A stretch of 64,000 bases of DNA from Bacillota bacterium (GTDB lineage Bacteria > Bacillota > Sulfobacillia > JAMCWA01). Within the stretch, counting starts at the first letter, position 1, and each line of letters starts with the position of its first letter. Position numbers and translations under genes: made by a program. The notes below the pieces were generated by a model, which was not told the origin of the DNA, made no database searches, and saw only the letters and a list, made by a program, of their open reading frames with translations. The DNA lies in the NCBI GenBank assembly GCA_023475165.1, contig JAMCWA010000070.1, positions 56,001 through 120,000 on the forward strand. Reading direction: 5' to 3'. Shown here in pieces: positions 54,478 to 63,395 of the stretch.

Positions 54478-55779
54478 TTGGATCAGTTAAAGCCGCACTT
54501 ATCAACGGGAGGCCAGAGATTGTCATATAAGGAGTATCGCGATCCGTTGTATGGATTCATTGCGGTAACTGAGCTCGAACAAAAAATAATCGACACAAGG
54601 CCGTTTCAACGTCTCAGAGGTGTTGCTCAACTCGGCACAACCTATTTGGTATACCCCACTGCCTGCCACACGCGGTTCGAACATTCGCTTGGTGTTATGG
54701 AGGTTTCGACGCAGCTTTACAATGCTTTGATTAGTCGACCCGAAAATCTCGAAATTCTGGGCTGGACGAAAGAACAGGCTGATGAAAACCGAAGAATTCT
54801 TAGGTTGGCGGCATTATTGCATGACGTCGGCCATGCACCATTTTCTCATGCTGCGGAGGACCTTTTTCCAGAGATAGCCGGCCGAAAACTTTCTCATGAG
54901 GATTATACACAGAAGATAATTAGCGACACGGAAATCGGTGAGGTGCTTAGCCAAGATCGAGATCTTGAGTTTAAAACAAGAATTGCCGAAGTGGCAACTG
55001 GAACAGCCAAGAATAAAGGCGAAGCCTTTCTCTCTGAGTTGATTACGGGAGATCTTGGTTCTGATCGGATGGATTATCTGATACGAGACTCCTTCCACCT
55101 TGGTGTATCCTACGGACGGTTCGACATTCACCGTTTACTAAATACGGTCCACCTGCGCTTAAACGAGGATAGAGAGGGTCCTGAATTGGTCATAGAGGAG
55201 GGGGGGACCCACTCCGTCGAAGCCTTCATTTTGGCTCGCTACTTTATGTTCCTTGAGGTATACTTCCATAAAACTAGGCGCATCTTGGACCTTCATCTGA
55301 GTGAATTCCTATCTAATGTGTTGGAAAATGGTACTTATCCAGAGGATATTGAGCTTTTTCTCGACTCGGATGACCATGAAGTTTTTAGATTACTACACCA
55401 GCACAAGTTTGACCCAAAAGCCAGGAGATTAACTAACAGGGAACATTACCGTCTGGCATTCGAGACCAACGAACATCCTAACCCTGATGAAATAGAGAGA
55501 TTTGATTGGCTGCTCAAAGAAGTAAAAAGCAAGTACGGTGAGGAAATCATCAGGTATGACGAGGCCACAAAGGCTCCTTATTCCTACGATGAACCTCCCA
55601 TTTTCATTCTGTGGCGTGACCGCTATACGCCAATCACCAAGCGGTCGCCTTTAGTCAAAAGTCTGAAGAAGATCACAAAGATCCGAATTTACGCCCCAGC
55701 GGAAAACAGAGAGGATGTGAGAAATTTCTGCCAATGCTTCTGGGATGATAGAGAAAAAAGAAGGGGGAGTTCCCTGTGA
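54478..55779 (+). CDS. HD-domain metal-dependent phosphohydrolase (YwfO/SAMHD1-like)
   Basis: A 433-residue HD phosphohydrolase. The start region YKEYRDPLYGFIAVTELEQK, then DTRPFQRLRGVAQLGTTYLV is the hallmark of SAMHD1/YwfO-type dNTPases. Metal ligands: TRFEHSLGVMEV (His), AALLHDVGHAPFSHAAEDLF (HD pair) and TGDLGSDRMDYLIRDSFHLG (late Asp). Such enzymes cleave dNTPs or related nucleotides. The TTG at 54478 is the earliest start but has no clear ribosome site; a TTG 14 codons later is possible. It overlaps the next gene by 4 bp (GTGA). Confidence 0.88.
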   Translation: MDQLKPHLSTGGQRLSYKEYRDPLYGFIAVTELEQKIIDTRPFQRLRGVAQLGTTYLVYPTACHTRFEHSLGVMEVSTQLYNALISRPENLEILGWTKEQADENRRILRLAALLHDVGHAPFSHAAEDLFPEIAGRKLSHEDYTQKIISDTEIGEVLSQDRDLEFKTRIAEVATGTAKNKGEAFLSELITGDLGSDRMDYLIRDSFHLGVSYGRFDIHRLLNTVHLRLNEDREGPELVIEEGGTHSVEAFILARYFMFLEVYFHKTRRILDLHLSEFLSNVLENGTYPEDIELFLDSDDHEVFRLLHQHKFDPKARRLTNREHYRLAFETNEHPNPDEIERFDWLLKEVKSKYGEEIIRYDEATKAPYSYDEPPIFILWRDRYTPITKRSPLVKSLKKITKIRIYAPAENREDVRNFCQCFWDDREKRRGSSL

Positions 55780-56306
55780 TACAAATGCAACGATACTCGG
55801 CACTGCTTTATACCGTCCAAGCTGGCCAGGGAAAATTCGGACGGGTTGGCCATACCCTTATTCAGAAGTTGTTCTATCTCCTCATTTACGGTAAAAACGT
55901 GCCATTAGGTTATAAATTCAAGTTGTATTATTATGGTCCGTACTGTGCAGAAATATGGGGCGATTTGAATACCATTAAAGATTATGGTTTGATTTCTATT
56001 CAGCCTAAACCTGATGGGTTTGGCTACGACATTGCTCCGGGAAATAAAACGTGGCCATCACTTAAGGAATTTGCTTCTGCGATCGCCCCAAAGATTGATG
56101 AATTATTAGATCTCTTGGGCGGGCAGCATGTACGGATGCTGGAGGTTTTGGCTACAACTCACTATGTTTATACCGATTGGAAAAAACGTGATTTTGAGCC
56201 TAGCCCGGATTCAGTCGCCGAAAGCGTCGTCGCTCTCAAGCCACACCTGACTGTAGAAGAGGCGAAACAGGCATTAGCCTTGTTGAAAAGGGAGAAGCTG
56301 TGCTAG
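55776..56306 (+). CDS. YwgA-like protein, partner of the HD phosphohydrolase
   Basis: A 176-residue protein. The N-terminal half contains GRVGHTLIQKLFYLLIYGKN, then GYKFKLYYYGPYCAEIWGDL and LIS, matching the K-LQK-x-x-Y and F-YGPYS-E pattern of B. subtilis YwgA and, more distantly, Panacea-type antitoxin domains. In Bacillus the YwfO-type HD gene and ywgA are also neighbours (recalled). The start overlaps the HD gene by 4 bp, so the two form one translational unit. Role unknown; regulation or neutralisation of the HD enzyme is an inference. Confidence 0.75.
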   Translation: MIQMQRYSALLYTVQAGQGKFGRVGHTLIQKLFYLLIYGKNVPLGYKFKLYYYGPYCAEIWGDLNTIKDYGLISIQPKPDGFGYDIAPGNKTWPSLKEFASAIAPKIDELLDLLGGQHVRMLEVLATTHYVYTDWKKRDFEPSPDSVAESVVALKPHLTVEEAKQALALLKREKLC

Positions 56307-56404
56307 ATCTAAAGAGTGCGCTCGCGTATTTCACCATTTCTCGGGGGTCTGATGTTTCAAGATTCCCGTTGAACGGGCCGACCGCTCCCCTCGTCGTTCC
56401 AACG

Positions 56405-56779
56405 CGCTCATGCTGAACTATCCAACCCGAGCCCCAAAAGTAGCGGTATAGCCAGGGCCTCGCCCGCCATTTCTCCACACATGCCCACCATGCGCCCGCA
56501 GGCATGCCCCGCATCTATAACCTGCTTGATCAGGCGCAAGACCGAAGGGCTAAATGGTTCATAGAGATAGGCTACCTTCTCGTTCGTGCGATCGACAGCC
56601 AAGGTGTACTAGATGAGATCATTCGTTCCGATATTGAAGAAATCTACTTCGGGAGCCAGAATATCCGCGGCCACCGCTCTGACGGCGTCTCCACCATGAC
56701 CCCGACCTGGGCTGACGGATCGTAGGGGAAACCTTCGCTTTCAAGCTCCCGCTTTGCCTCCTCCACTGCTTCCTTGCAA
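56405..56779 (-). pseudogene. PTS enzyme I (ptsI) C-terminal relic with stop and frameshifts
   Basis: Minus-strand frames read EAVEEAKRELESEGFPYDPS, then AQVGVMVETPS, then after a frameshift AADILAPEVDFFNIGTNDLI, a TAG in place of Gln, then [40 protein letters not shown] and [20 protein letters not shown]. This is the PEP-binding barrel of enzyme I with the [20 protein letters not shown] core. A last frameshift precedes the FSMSA motif. The upstream end abuts the 159-bp repeat at 56780. Confidence 0.85.
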
Positions 56780-56938
56780 CAACTTAAACCTTAGACCTGC
56801 CGTCGCTTCCTGAAGTTGCCTGTCTTATGTGCGTACGACCCGCGGCCGCGGAACTCACTTTTGCCGTCCAGCTACCCCCTAAAGCGGTGGCGGGATTTTC
56901 GATCTCCACCTGACCAGGGCACGCTTATTGCAAAGATG
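56780..56938. repeat. 159-bp direct repeat, copy B
   Basis: 158 of 159 bases match 53627-53785, same orientation, offset 3153 bp. The pair encloses the HD/YwgA genes and the ptsI relic. Copy B ends 55 bp before the end of the diguanylate cyclase gene. Confidence 0.95.
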
Positions 56939-56993
56939 GCCGAATCGAGCCGGCACCTCTGATCTAGCTTTGACGCTCCCTGCAACACGATGT

Positions 56994-58463
56994 CTAAACG
57001 CCATCGGGATTGAGCACCGCGACCTGATCCCTGCCTCCGGTCTTCGCCTGATATAAGGCCTTGTCGGCCCTTTCCAGAATGGTTGTAGTATCATCGCCAG
57101 CCTTGGCTTCGGTGACGCCTAAGCTGATGGTTATTTGCAGTCCACCTTTTTCCGTGCTGAAGCGGTGCTCTTTGACGGCGAGCCGCAGTTTTTCGGCTAC
57201 CTTGACCGCCTGCGCCAGGGTCGTCTCGGGCAGGAGCACGACGAACTCCTCGCCGCCAAAACGCGCGACGAGATCTGAACGGCGAACATGACCCTGCAGT
57301 ATTTTGGCCGTCTCTTGAAGCACCTGATCCCCCACCAAATGTCCGTATCGGTCGTTGATGTCTTTGAAATAATCGATGTCGGCAAAGAGCGACGCCAAAG
57401 GCTTTTTGTGCCGCTGGAAACGAATCAGTTCGCGGTGCAGGACTTCTTGCAGGAGATGGCGGTTACTCAGGCCGGTCAGCTTATCGGTTACCGCCATTTG
57501 GAAAAAGCGCTTCTCCTCAGATAGAGTCTGTATAATAGGCCGGACCGAAAAAGACGTCAACATGAAGACAAATTCGGCGACGACTAAGAGGACGATAATG
57601 AAACGGCTAAGATCCTGACGCATTTCAGCAAAAAAGAGATCGTTATTGACCACCAGCGTCAAGGTCCAGGCCGTCGGCAAAAGGAACTGGGTGTGCAGGG
57701 AATACGACGCTGGCTCGAACCAGGCTCGAGTAAACGACCCTGCTGGTTGCTCCTGCCAACCCCCCCTGAGGACGGCAGGAAACTTCGGATCAACCAGCTT
57801 CTCAGGTTGAAAAAGGACATCCTGCCCCCGGGTGAGAAAAAGATTACCGTGTCCATCAAAAGGCAATCGCAGTAAACTGGCGACCTCCTCGAAGTCAAAA
57901 ACGGCCAAGAGATAGCCGAGGATCTCCAGTTCGTCCAAGCGCACGGGAGAGAGGACAATAAGCCCCTTTTTACCGCCGCCCAAATCGGCGAGATCCTTCA
58001 GGACGCCAAGCTCTTTAACCGTCTCCAGGCTAAGGATTTGTACGGGCAGGCCTTCTTGCAGGACCTTTTGGCCGTGCGCATCGGCAAGGGTTACCCCGAG
58101 GACGCTCTTATGGGCAGCCAAGGCTGCCTTCACCTGGTCTTGTGGGCTCAACCCATTCTTCTCTGCAGACTGCTTAGATATGGTTAAAGGTTTTCCAGCC
58201 GGATGACCAGCCCGGAGGATCTCTTTTACGCTTTCCAAACTGGCTATTTGCTCGGCTACCTCCAGGTCATTTTCTAGGATCTCGATGATACGCTCGCTTT
58301 GGTAGCGCAGATAAAGGCTGATCTCTGTTCGCAGTTCCCGCTCTAAAGCGTTATTCATCGGAAAAAGGACTATGGCGATGATCAGGATGGCCAGGATGAG
58401 AAAGCCACCGCCCATGGCCACGTACACACCCCGGACATCCCAAACCGGTCTCTTGACGTTCAA
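56994..58463 (-). CDS. Membrane diguanylate cyclase (GGDEF) with extracellular sensor
   Basis: A 489-residue c-di-GMP synthase. A transmembrane helix at about 14-35 and one at about 288-310 enclose an extracellular sensor region of about 250 residues resembling a Cache-type domain. The GGDEF domain (about 325-485) has DKLTGLSNRHLLQEVLHREL, FADIDYFKDINDRYGHLVGD and the active site ARFGGEEFVVLLPE. The product-inhibition site RRSD lies five residues before GGEEF, so feedback control is expected. It should be catalytically active. The HD-GYP gene lies 160 bp upstream in the same direction. Confidence 0.93.
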   Translation of the reverse strand: MNVKRPVWDVRGVYVAMGGGFLILAILIIAIVLFPMNNALERELRTEISLYLRYQSERIIEILENDLEVAEQIASLESVKEILRAGHPAGKPLTISKQSAEKNGLSPQDQVKAALAAHKSVLGVTLADAHGQKVLQEGLPVQILSLETVKELGVLKDLADLGGGKKGLIVLSPVRLDELEILGYLLAVFDFEEVASLLRLPFDGHGNLFLTRGQDVLFQPEKLVDPKFPAVLRGGWQEQPAGSFTRAWFEPASYSLHTQFLLPTAWTLTLVVNNDLFFAEMRQDLSRFIIVLLVVAEFVFMLTSFSVRPIIQTLSEEKRFFQMAVTDKLTGLSNRHLLQEVLHRELIRFQRHKKPLASLFADIDYFKDINDRYGHLVGDQVLQETAKILQGHVRRSDLVARFGGEEFVVLLPETTLAQAVKVAEKLRLAVKEHRFSTEKGGLQITISLGVTEAKAGDDTTTILERADKALYQAKTGGRDQVAVLNPDGV

Positions 58464-58625
58464 CGGATAACCTCCCGCTGTTTTGCTACAACGTCTTTAC
58501 TCTGTTTATCCTCGCGTTTTGTTGAATGTTACTGAAGAAACGGATTGCGTGAAAACGATAACTTTAGCAGGCATAAATTAAAGCGGGGAGCTCACCGACC
58601 AAATGCGACTGTGGTTAGCCCGCGG

Positions 58626-60530
58626 CTACCCGGAAGCGGCGACCCCGGGAAAATAGACGAGGTGGCGTTCTTTTTCGATCAAGGACAAATCCAGCTGCAA
58701 GAAAGCCTCCACCAGGCGCGGATCAAACTGTCGACCGCTCAATTCGCGGAGGACGGCAAAAGCCCTCTCCCGGGGCAATGCCTGCCGGTAAGGCCGGTGG
58801 GAACGCATGGAGTCATAGGCATCCACTACACCGATGAGGAGGGCGCCGTCAGGGATCTGGGTCCCGGCAAGACCGTCAGGGTATCCCTGTCCATCCGGTC
58901 GCTCGTGATGGCTGCGGATAATGGGGATTACCTCGTCCATATAGCCCAGGGCACTGACCACCGCCACCCCGAAAAGGGGATGCAGTCTGATTAAAGACCA
59001 TTCATCATCAGTCAATCTTTCCTTTTTAGTTAAAACGCTCCGGCTGATCTCGATTTTGCCCAGATCATGGAGCAAAGCACCCAAGGCCAGGACTTTCAGC
59101 TGATCCTCGGGCCAACCCAGTTCCCGGCCCAAGATCTCCGCATAGCGGGAAACCCGAATAGAATGCCCGCCGGTGTAATGGTCGCGGGCATCGATGATCG
59201 CCAGGAGAGTCATGGCGCTGTTGAGGAGTCTCTCTTCGCTCGGGCGGCTTCGGAAGACCTCGAGGAAATCCATCATGGACCGGTAGAGCTCGGTCTGCCC
59301 ACTGCCCTTTTGCTGGGCCTCCAGCATAGCTCGTTGGGCTCGCCAGAGGAGCTTTTCCGGTTTGTCCCCATCTTCCGGATAGACGGCCACACCCAAATGG
59401 ATCTCCAGGTCTTTGGCCCTGGGTTCCACGGCAACCAGAGCCTTTTGCAAACGGTTGATAAAGCGAGCAGGGTCAAAGGCGTTGAGTTCTTCGGCGGAGA
59501 GAACCTGACAAAAGGCGAATTCATCCGCGGTGATGTGGGCGATTGGAGAACCGGGAGGCAAAAGGGAGCGGAGTATTTCGGCCAGCCTCTTCAGGGTCTC
59601 ATTGCCTGCATCCCACTGCCAGCGCTGATTGAAAGCCTCAAAATCCTTCAAGTCCAGATAGCCCAGGAGAAGTTTTGTTGTCCGCCCTCCAACGGCAGCC
59701 AGCGGCGCTCCCGTTGTTAACCGGGGTGACCCATCCCACCCCGTCCCGCCTGACGAGGCCCCGTGGCAGGTAGCCAGCGGCACTCCCGTCGTTAACCGGG
59801 GTGGCCCCGCGTTTCCTTGGGAGCTCCGTCCGGTCGGAGACCTATCCGTTAACGGCTGCCCGCCAAAAGTCTCGGGTTGCTCCAAAGCCGCCAGCGGCGG
59901 AGCCGTTATGGCCAGCCCCGGCGTCTTTTGAATTAACTCCGAAAGTCGGCTTAAAAAGGCGTTCCGGTTTAAAGCCCCCGTCAGAGGGTCCCAGGTTTGG
60001 CTGGTCAGGTCGCGTTCGCGAAGGCGCTGCTCCAGGCGGGAGATCTGTTGAATCAAAAGGACGCCGGCCAGGGAGCCGGCGACGATGAAGAGGTCGTGAG
60101 TGGAGGAGCGCGGGTGTCGCTGGGGGGCCAGACGTACCTCCAAACGCAGAAGGAAAGCCTGGGCCAAAGCAACCAAATAACCGATGCGGGCCCCATATAG
60201 GCGGGTCAAAAGGGCCGGAGGCAGGACATATAGATCAATGAGAAAGTGTTCGGCGGTTTCACCGATATCAATCAGGAGCGGGAGAATAGTAACGAGAGCG
60301 CCCAAAAGCAAAAACCAATGAGGACGCGAGAAAAGGTTGCGCAGGGCGCGGTTGTTTGGCTGGACTGGGCCGGATGGCTTGGTTTCTTCCCTTGATGGAG
60401 CTGGGAAAGCTGTTCTTGAAGGCGTCCCGGTGGCCTTGCCTTTTTTAGCCATCAGCGTTCGCTTCCCTTTTTGGGAAGATATCTTAGGAAGCCACTTTCT
60501 ACTATAATATGACGAGCTTTCCCGGGGCAA
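58626..60530 (-). CDS. Membrane protein with degenerate GGDEF and HD-GYP domains (c-di-GMP phosphodiesterase type)
   Basis: A 634-residue protein with about three to four hydrophobic segments between 65 and 160, followed by a GGDEF-like domain (about 180-410). The active-site loop is ITADEFAFC, so it is probably not a cyclase. The C-terminal HD-GYP domain has DHYTGGHSIRVSRYAEILGR, LLHDLGKIEI and SHHERPDGQGYPDGLAGTQI, the full HHExxDGxGYP set for c-di-GMP breakdown. The GGDEF part contains a 25-residue in-frame tandem duplication (RLTTGVPLATCHG and RLTTGAPLAAVGG) that is Gly/Ala/Thr-rich and probably a loop. Confidence 0.9.
   Translation of the reverse strand: MPRESSSYYSRKWLPKISSQKGKRTLMAKKGKATGTPSRTAFPAPSREETKPSGPVQPNNRALRNLFSRPHWFLLLGALVTILPLLIDIGETAEHFLIDLYVLPPALLTRLYGARIGYLVALAQAFLLRLEVRLAPQRHPRSSTHDLFIVAGSLAGVLLIQQISRLEQRLRERDLTSQTWDPLTGALNRNAFLSRLSELIQKTPGLAITAPPLAALEQPETFGGQPLTDRSPTGRSSQGNAGPPRLTTGVPLATCHGASSGGTGWDGSPRLTTGAPLAAVGGRTTKLLLGYLDLKDFEAFNQRWQWDAGNETLKRLAEILRSLLPPGSPIAHITADEFAFCQVLSAEELNAFDPARFINRLQKALVAVEPRAKDLEIHLGVAVYPEDGDKPEKLLWRAQRAMLEAQQKGSGQTELYRSMMDFLEVFRSRPSEERLLNSAMTLLAIIDARDHYTGGHSIRVSRYAEILGRELGWPEDQLKVLALGALLHDLGKIEISRSVLTKKERLTDDEWSLIRLHPLFGVAVVSALGYMDEVIPIIRSHHERPDGQGYPDGLAGTQIPDGALLIGVVDAYDSMRSHRPYRQALPRERAFAVLRELSGRQFDPRLVEAFLQLDLSLIEKERHLVYFPGVAASG
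59697..59803. repeat. 75-bp in-frame tandem duplication inside the HD-GYP gene
   Basis: AGCCAGCGGCGCTCCCGTTG with the following 12 bases (59697-59728) recurs at 59772-59803 with two mismatches, exactly 75 bp away. It adds 25 residues without shifting the frame. Confidence 0.88.
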
Positions 60531-60714
60531 ACAGGTTTGAGTCTCTTCTCCGTGGGCCTTAAACTAGATGTGAATCCCAACACCAATCGCTATAAATCGA
60601 CAAAAATCACCTCACTGCGACATAATAGTGACCGCCGACAAGGCAAGAGAGCCGTCTCCAGCCTGGTTTTCTGCGGGTTCTGTCGAAATTTGTCGTAGCC
60701 GCGTAAGGGGCTTT
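60531..60714. other. Short spacer before the PrpR-N relic
   Basis: It contains TGTCGAAATTTGTCG (60682-60696), an inverted pair of TGTCGAA/CGACAAA cores like Spo0A boxes. No gene is supported; a short minus-strand frame reading NPQKTRLETALLPCRRSLLC is not convincing. Confidence 0.35.
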
Positions 60715-60733
60715 CCCCCCCCCCCCCCCCCCC
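60715..60733. repeat. 19-bp C/G homopolymer tract
   Basis: Nineteen consecutive C on the plus strand (G on minus), 20 bp after the stop of the frameshifted PrpR-N/PAS gene. Tracts of this length are unstable in replication and are also a common site of read or assembly error. Confidence 0.95.
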
Positions 60734-60752
60734 GTCAATTTGCCCCGCGACT

Positions 60753-61474
60753 TTAGGCCGGCTTACCCAGAATCCGTTCGGTAGCGAGACCGAGGATCCT
60801 TTCCGCACCCGGGTTGAAAACCACCAGGTCACCTTTTTCATCGGTGGCGACAATGCCTTCAAAGGCGAAATCGACAACGGCTTTCAGGCGCTCCGCCCGC
60901 GCTGCCTCTTTTTGAATCGACCAGGCCAGGTCGAAGGCTCGCTGGAAAGAGGATCGTATCGCTTTGGGAGAATAAACCTCAAAGGCGTAAAGGCCCGCCT
61001 CTTCCGCCAGGTCACAGGCCAGGGTCGTTCGACAAGTGCCCTGATTCCTGCCTCCTTCAGTTGCGCAATCTTGCGGCGGGCCTCCTCGTAGTTGTCATAA
61101 CTGAATTGCCTTATTTTAACTTTGAGCAGATCGGCAATGTCCTGCAGCTCCGGTAAGGGCTGAGAAAAACGGCCGACAGCGACGACTTCCCCCTTTTGAC
61201 TGGCTTGCCGGATGGCTTGTAAGAGGTCAAAGGCAGTAACGTCAATGGACACGATGGGCCGCGAGAGGTGTTTCTTAAGAAGCTGGGCGTTGGAACCGGC
61301 CGAGATGAAGACGTGCGCGTCCCCCCTGACCTCTCGTTCTTTGGCCAGGCTGACCAACTCGTCAAAAACGGCCTCGACGAATTCCAGCTCCACCGGCACT
61401 GGCGTGTCCCCGAGGGCCTTCTTGATCAGTAGTGTTAGGCGCGGGTAGCTGAAGACCACCACTCGTGGCAGCAT
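60753..61474 (-). pseudogene. PrpR-N/PAS regulator gene, frameshifted and lacking the AAA+ and DNA-binding domains
   Basis: The first 150 residues match the PrpR_N sensor domain (PRVVVFSYPRLTLLIKKALG, then LSRPIVSIDVTAFDLLQAIR and IRQFSYDNYEEARRKIAQLK). Near 61030 the frame shifts by one base. In the second frame it goes on TLACDLAEEAGLYAFEVYSP, KAIRSSFQRAFDLAWSIQKE, then the PAS start AVVDFAFEGIVATDEKGDLV, VFNPGAERILGLATERILGK, and stop at 60753-60755. Intact relatives continue with a full PAS, a sigma-54 AAA+ domain and a helix-turn-helix. The homopolymer lies just beyond the stop. Confidence 0.8.
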
Positions 61475-61736
61475 GTACCCAACCTCCTGCCGAACGCTTC
61501 CTGCCTTTTCAAAGACCCCTCCAAAACGATTGGAAAAGTGAGGCGATTTGCTTTAGCAAGACTGTACACCTATTTTACACCAAGAACGCCCGCCTCGAAA
61601 GCACTGGTTCTAACCTCTCCGGCCCGTGGAACGATAGGTTGCCTTGGAATATATTGACACCCAGGCAATCTGTCCTGTATAATCTTCCTGAGGAGCGGAT
61701 TAGGAGTGGTGCGGGACCAAGAGGGGGAGGACGGTG

Positions 61737-62369
61737 ATGGCCATGGCGGAGGAAGTCATTCAGCAGGCGAAAAAGGAGACGGCCGCCGGGCAGCAAGGAA
61801 GCACGAGCAACTTCGGCTATTACTTTCTGGCCGAGAGGATCGATAATGTTCGGGACAGGTTGGAGGCCAAACTGGATGCCCAGCGCGGTTTCCTGGAAGC
61901 AAAGATCGATGCCCAGCGGGATTACTTGGAGGCCAGGTTTGAGAATAAGATAGATAACCTGCGGCAAGAGATGAAGGAGGAGAGCGTTAGTATCAGGACC
62001 GAGATCGGCGGCCTGCGGCAAGAGACGAAAGCCGAGATCGGTGGGCTGCGACAGGACATGAAAAGCGAAATCGGTGACCTCCGCCAGGAGATCACTGGCC
62101 TTCGTCAGGGCGATATCGGTGGGCTGCGACAGGAGATGAAAAGCGAAATTGGTGGCCTCCGCCAGGAGATCACTGGCCTTCGTCAGGGCGATATCGGTGG
62201 GCTGCGACAGGAGATGAAAGGCGAAATTGGTGGACTGCGACAGGAGATGAAAAGCGAAATTGGTGGACTCCGCCAGGAGATAAACAACGTACGTCTGTGG
62301 TCTATAGGTAACTTCTTCATGCTGGTGGTAAGCACTATCGCTATAGTTATCTCGGTAATCTCTAAGTAG
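61737..62369 (+). CDS. Tail-anchored coiled-coil protein with 11-residue repeats
   Basis: A 210-residue protein. After a short N-terminus, residues about 30-190 are a long coiled-coil with hendecad units such as EIGGLRQEMKS and EIGGLRQETKA, repeated eight or more times. At DNA level this includes a 78-bp unit in tandem (62060-62215). A final hydrophobic helix NFFMLVVSTIAIVISVIS anchors it in the membrane, ending in Lys. ATG 61737 follows GGGGGAGG by 6 nt. Similar CCDC90/DUF1640-like and bacterial coiled-coil proteins exist, but the function is unknown. Confidence 0.8.
   Translation: MAMAEEVIQQAKKETAAGQQGSTSNFGYYFLAERIDNVRDRLEAKLDAQRGFLEAKIDAQRDYLEARFENKIDNLRQEMKEESVSIRTEIGGLRQETKAEIGGLRQDMKSEIGDLRQEITGLRQGDIGGLRQEMKSEIGGLRQEITGLRQGDIGGLRQEMKGEIGGLRQEMKSEIGGLRQEINNVRLWSIGNFFMLVVSTIAIVISVISK
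62060..62215. repeat. Two tandem 78-bp units inside the coiled-coil gene
   Basis: CCGCCAGGAGATCACTGGCC occurs at 62081 and 62159, exactly 78 bp apart, in frame. Each unit encodes 26 residues. It sits within a wider array of 33-bp (11-residue) units. Confidence 0.9.
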
Positions 62370-62846
62370 TGTGATTGCCCAAGAAGGGTGACGAACTGCA
62401 TTTTGGGCGCTTTTGGCGGGGTGTTGTGATGTTTTTCGGAGTCACCGCGTCCCCTCCTTTTTGTTGTTCTCATGCGTGGGAAGATTCACGAGGAAAACCC
62501 CCCGGAATCCTCTACCGCGATCATTTTGGCGGCTACGGCCTGGGGGCGCGGATCCTCTTCTCCCGGCTCCCCGTCGGAACAGATCCCCTGGCACTGGGCC
62601 GGGATCGGGGTAACGGATTTCCCTCAGGCGAGCGCCATCAGCGACGATGCCCGATCACCATCGAGACCTTTCCTGCAAACCCTGGCCGAAGAGGTGGACC
62701 CATGGTTTGCTCAACTCTTGGAAGGCTTACGTAACCAAGAGTATGGGGTACTGCTTCTTTTTTATCGGGGCCGCTCCGTAATTGTACCCGTCTGTCTCCG
62801 GGTGATGCGCTTTACCTTATCCCGCCTATCCTGGGCGCTTATCCAT
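62370..62846. other. Spacer of 477 bp without a supported gene
   Basis: A plus-strand frame from 62472 is open but has no ribosome site and runs antisense through the DUF2249 gene. Its middle (GIGVTDFPQASAISDDARSP) vaguely recalls a biotin-ligase segment, not enough to call. No hairpin or repeat stands out. Confidence 0.3.
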
Positions 62847-63077
62847 CTAGAGCTTTCTAAAAACAATCCGCCAATGCCCCTCGCCCATCTTTTCAGCCTC
62901 GTGCTGGAATCCCCTGCCTTCCATTACCCCATAGAGGCGAAAGGGTTCAAAGGTATTGATCAGTACCAGGGTATCTCCCGGATCGCTCAGTTCTTTAACC
63001 CCTTTCATGATGTCATCAAAGGGATCCACCCCGCGGGCGTGATGGGAGCGTACATCAAGCTCGATCTCTTTAGGCAT
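62847..63077 (-). CDS. DUF2249 domain protein
   Basis: A 76-residue protein: MPKEIELDVRSHHARGVDPF, then DDIMKGVKELSDPGDTLVLI, then NTFEPFRLYGVMEGRGFQHE and a final HWRIVFRKL. This is the single small DUF2249 domain (L-D-V-R near the start, P-G-D in the middle, E-P-x-x-L-Y, and a C-terminal W-x-V-x-F strand), related in fold to TusA. Function uncertain; linked to redox and nitrogen-oxide metabolism in some bacteria. AAGGAGG lies 8 nt before the ATG. Confidence 0.8.
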   Translation of the reverse strand: MPKEIELDVRSHHARGVDPFDDIMKGVKELSDPGDTLVLINTFEPFRLYGVMEGRGFQHEAEKMGEGHWRIVFRKL

Positions 63078-63225
63078 TGTCCATAACCCTCCTTCGGAGT
63101 ATGAGTGTAGTGCTTATTGTACCTTCCAAAAAAGTTCTGCCTATGACCTTGATCACGAAAAGTGGGTTATTATGAGGAGTGCAGCGGAGAGAGCGGCCGC
63201 GAAGCTACGACCGCACCAAACTAAA

Positions 63226-63254
63226 CCCCCCTTTGAGTATTCCTCAAAGGGGGG
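63226..63254 (-). terminator. Terminator of the rRNA operon
   Basis: CCCCCCTTTGAG (63226-63237) and CTCAAAGGGGGG (63243-63254) are perfect 12-bp arms around a 5-nt loop. On the minus strand they are followed by TTTAGTTTGG, about 13 bp after the 5S rRNA end. Confidence 0.8.
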
Positions 63255-63266
63255 CTTTAAATATTT

Positions 63267-63384
<118 letters not shown>

Positions 63385-63395
63385 CTCAAGGCCGT

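Noticed and set aside
62472..63086. 204-codon plus-strand frame, possibly a biotin-ligase relic
   Set aside because: No ribosome site, antisense to DUF2249 over its second half, and only a vague resemblance in the middle.
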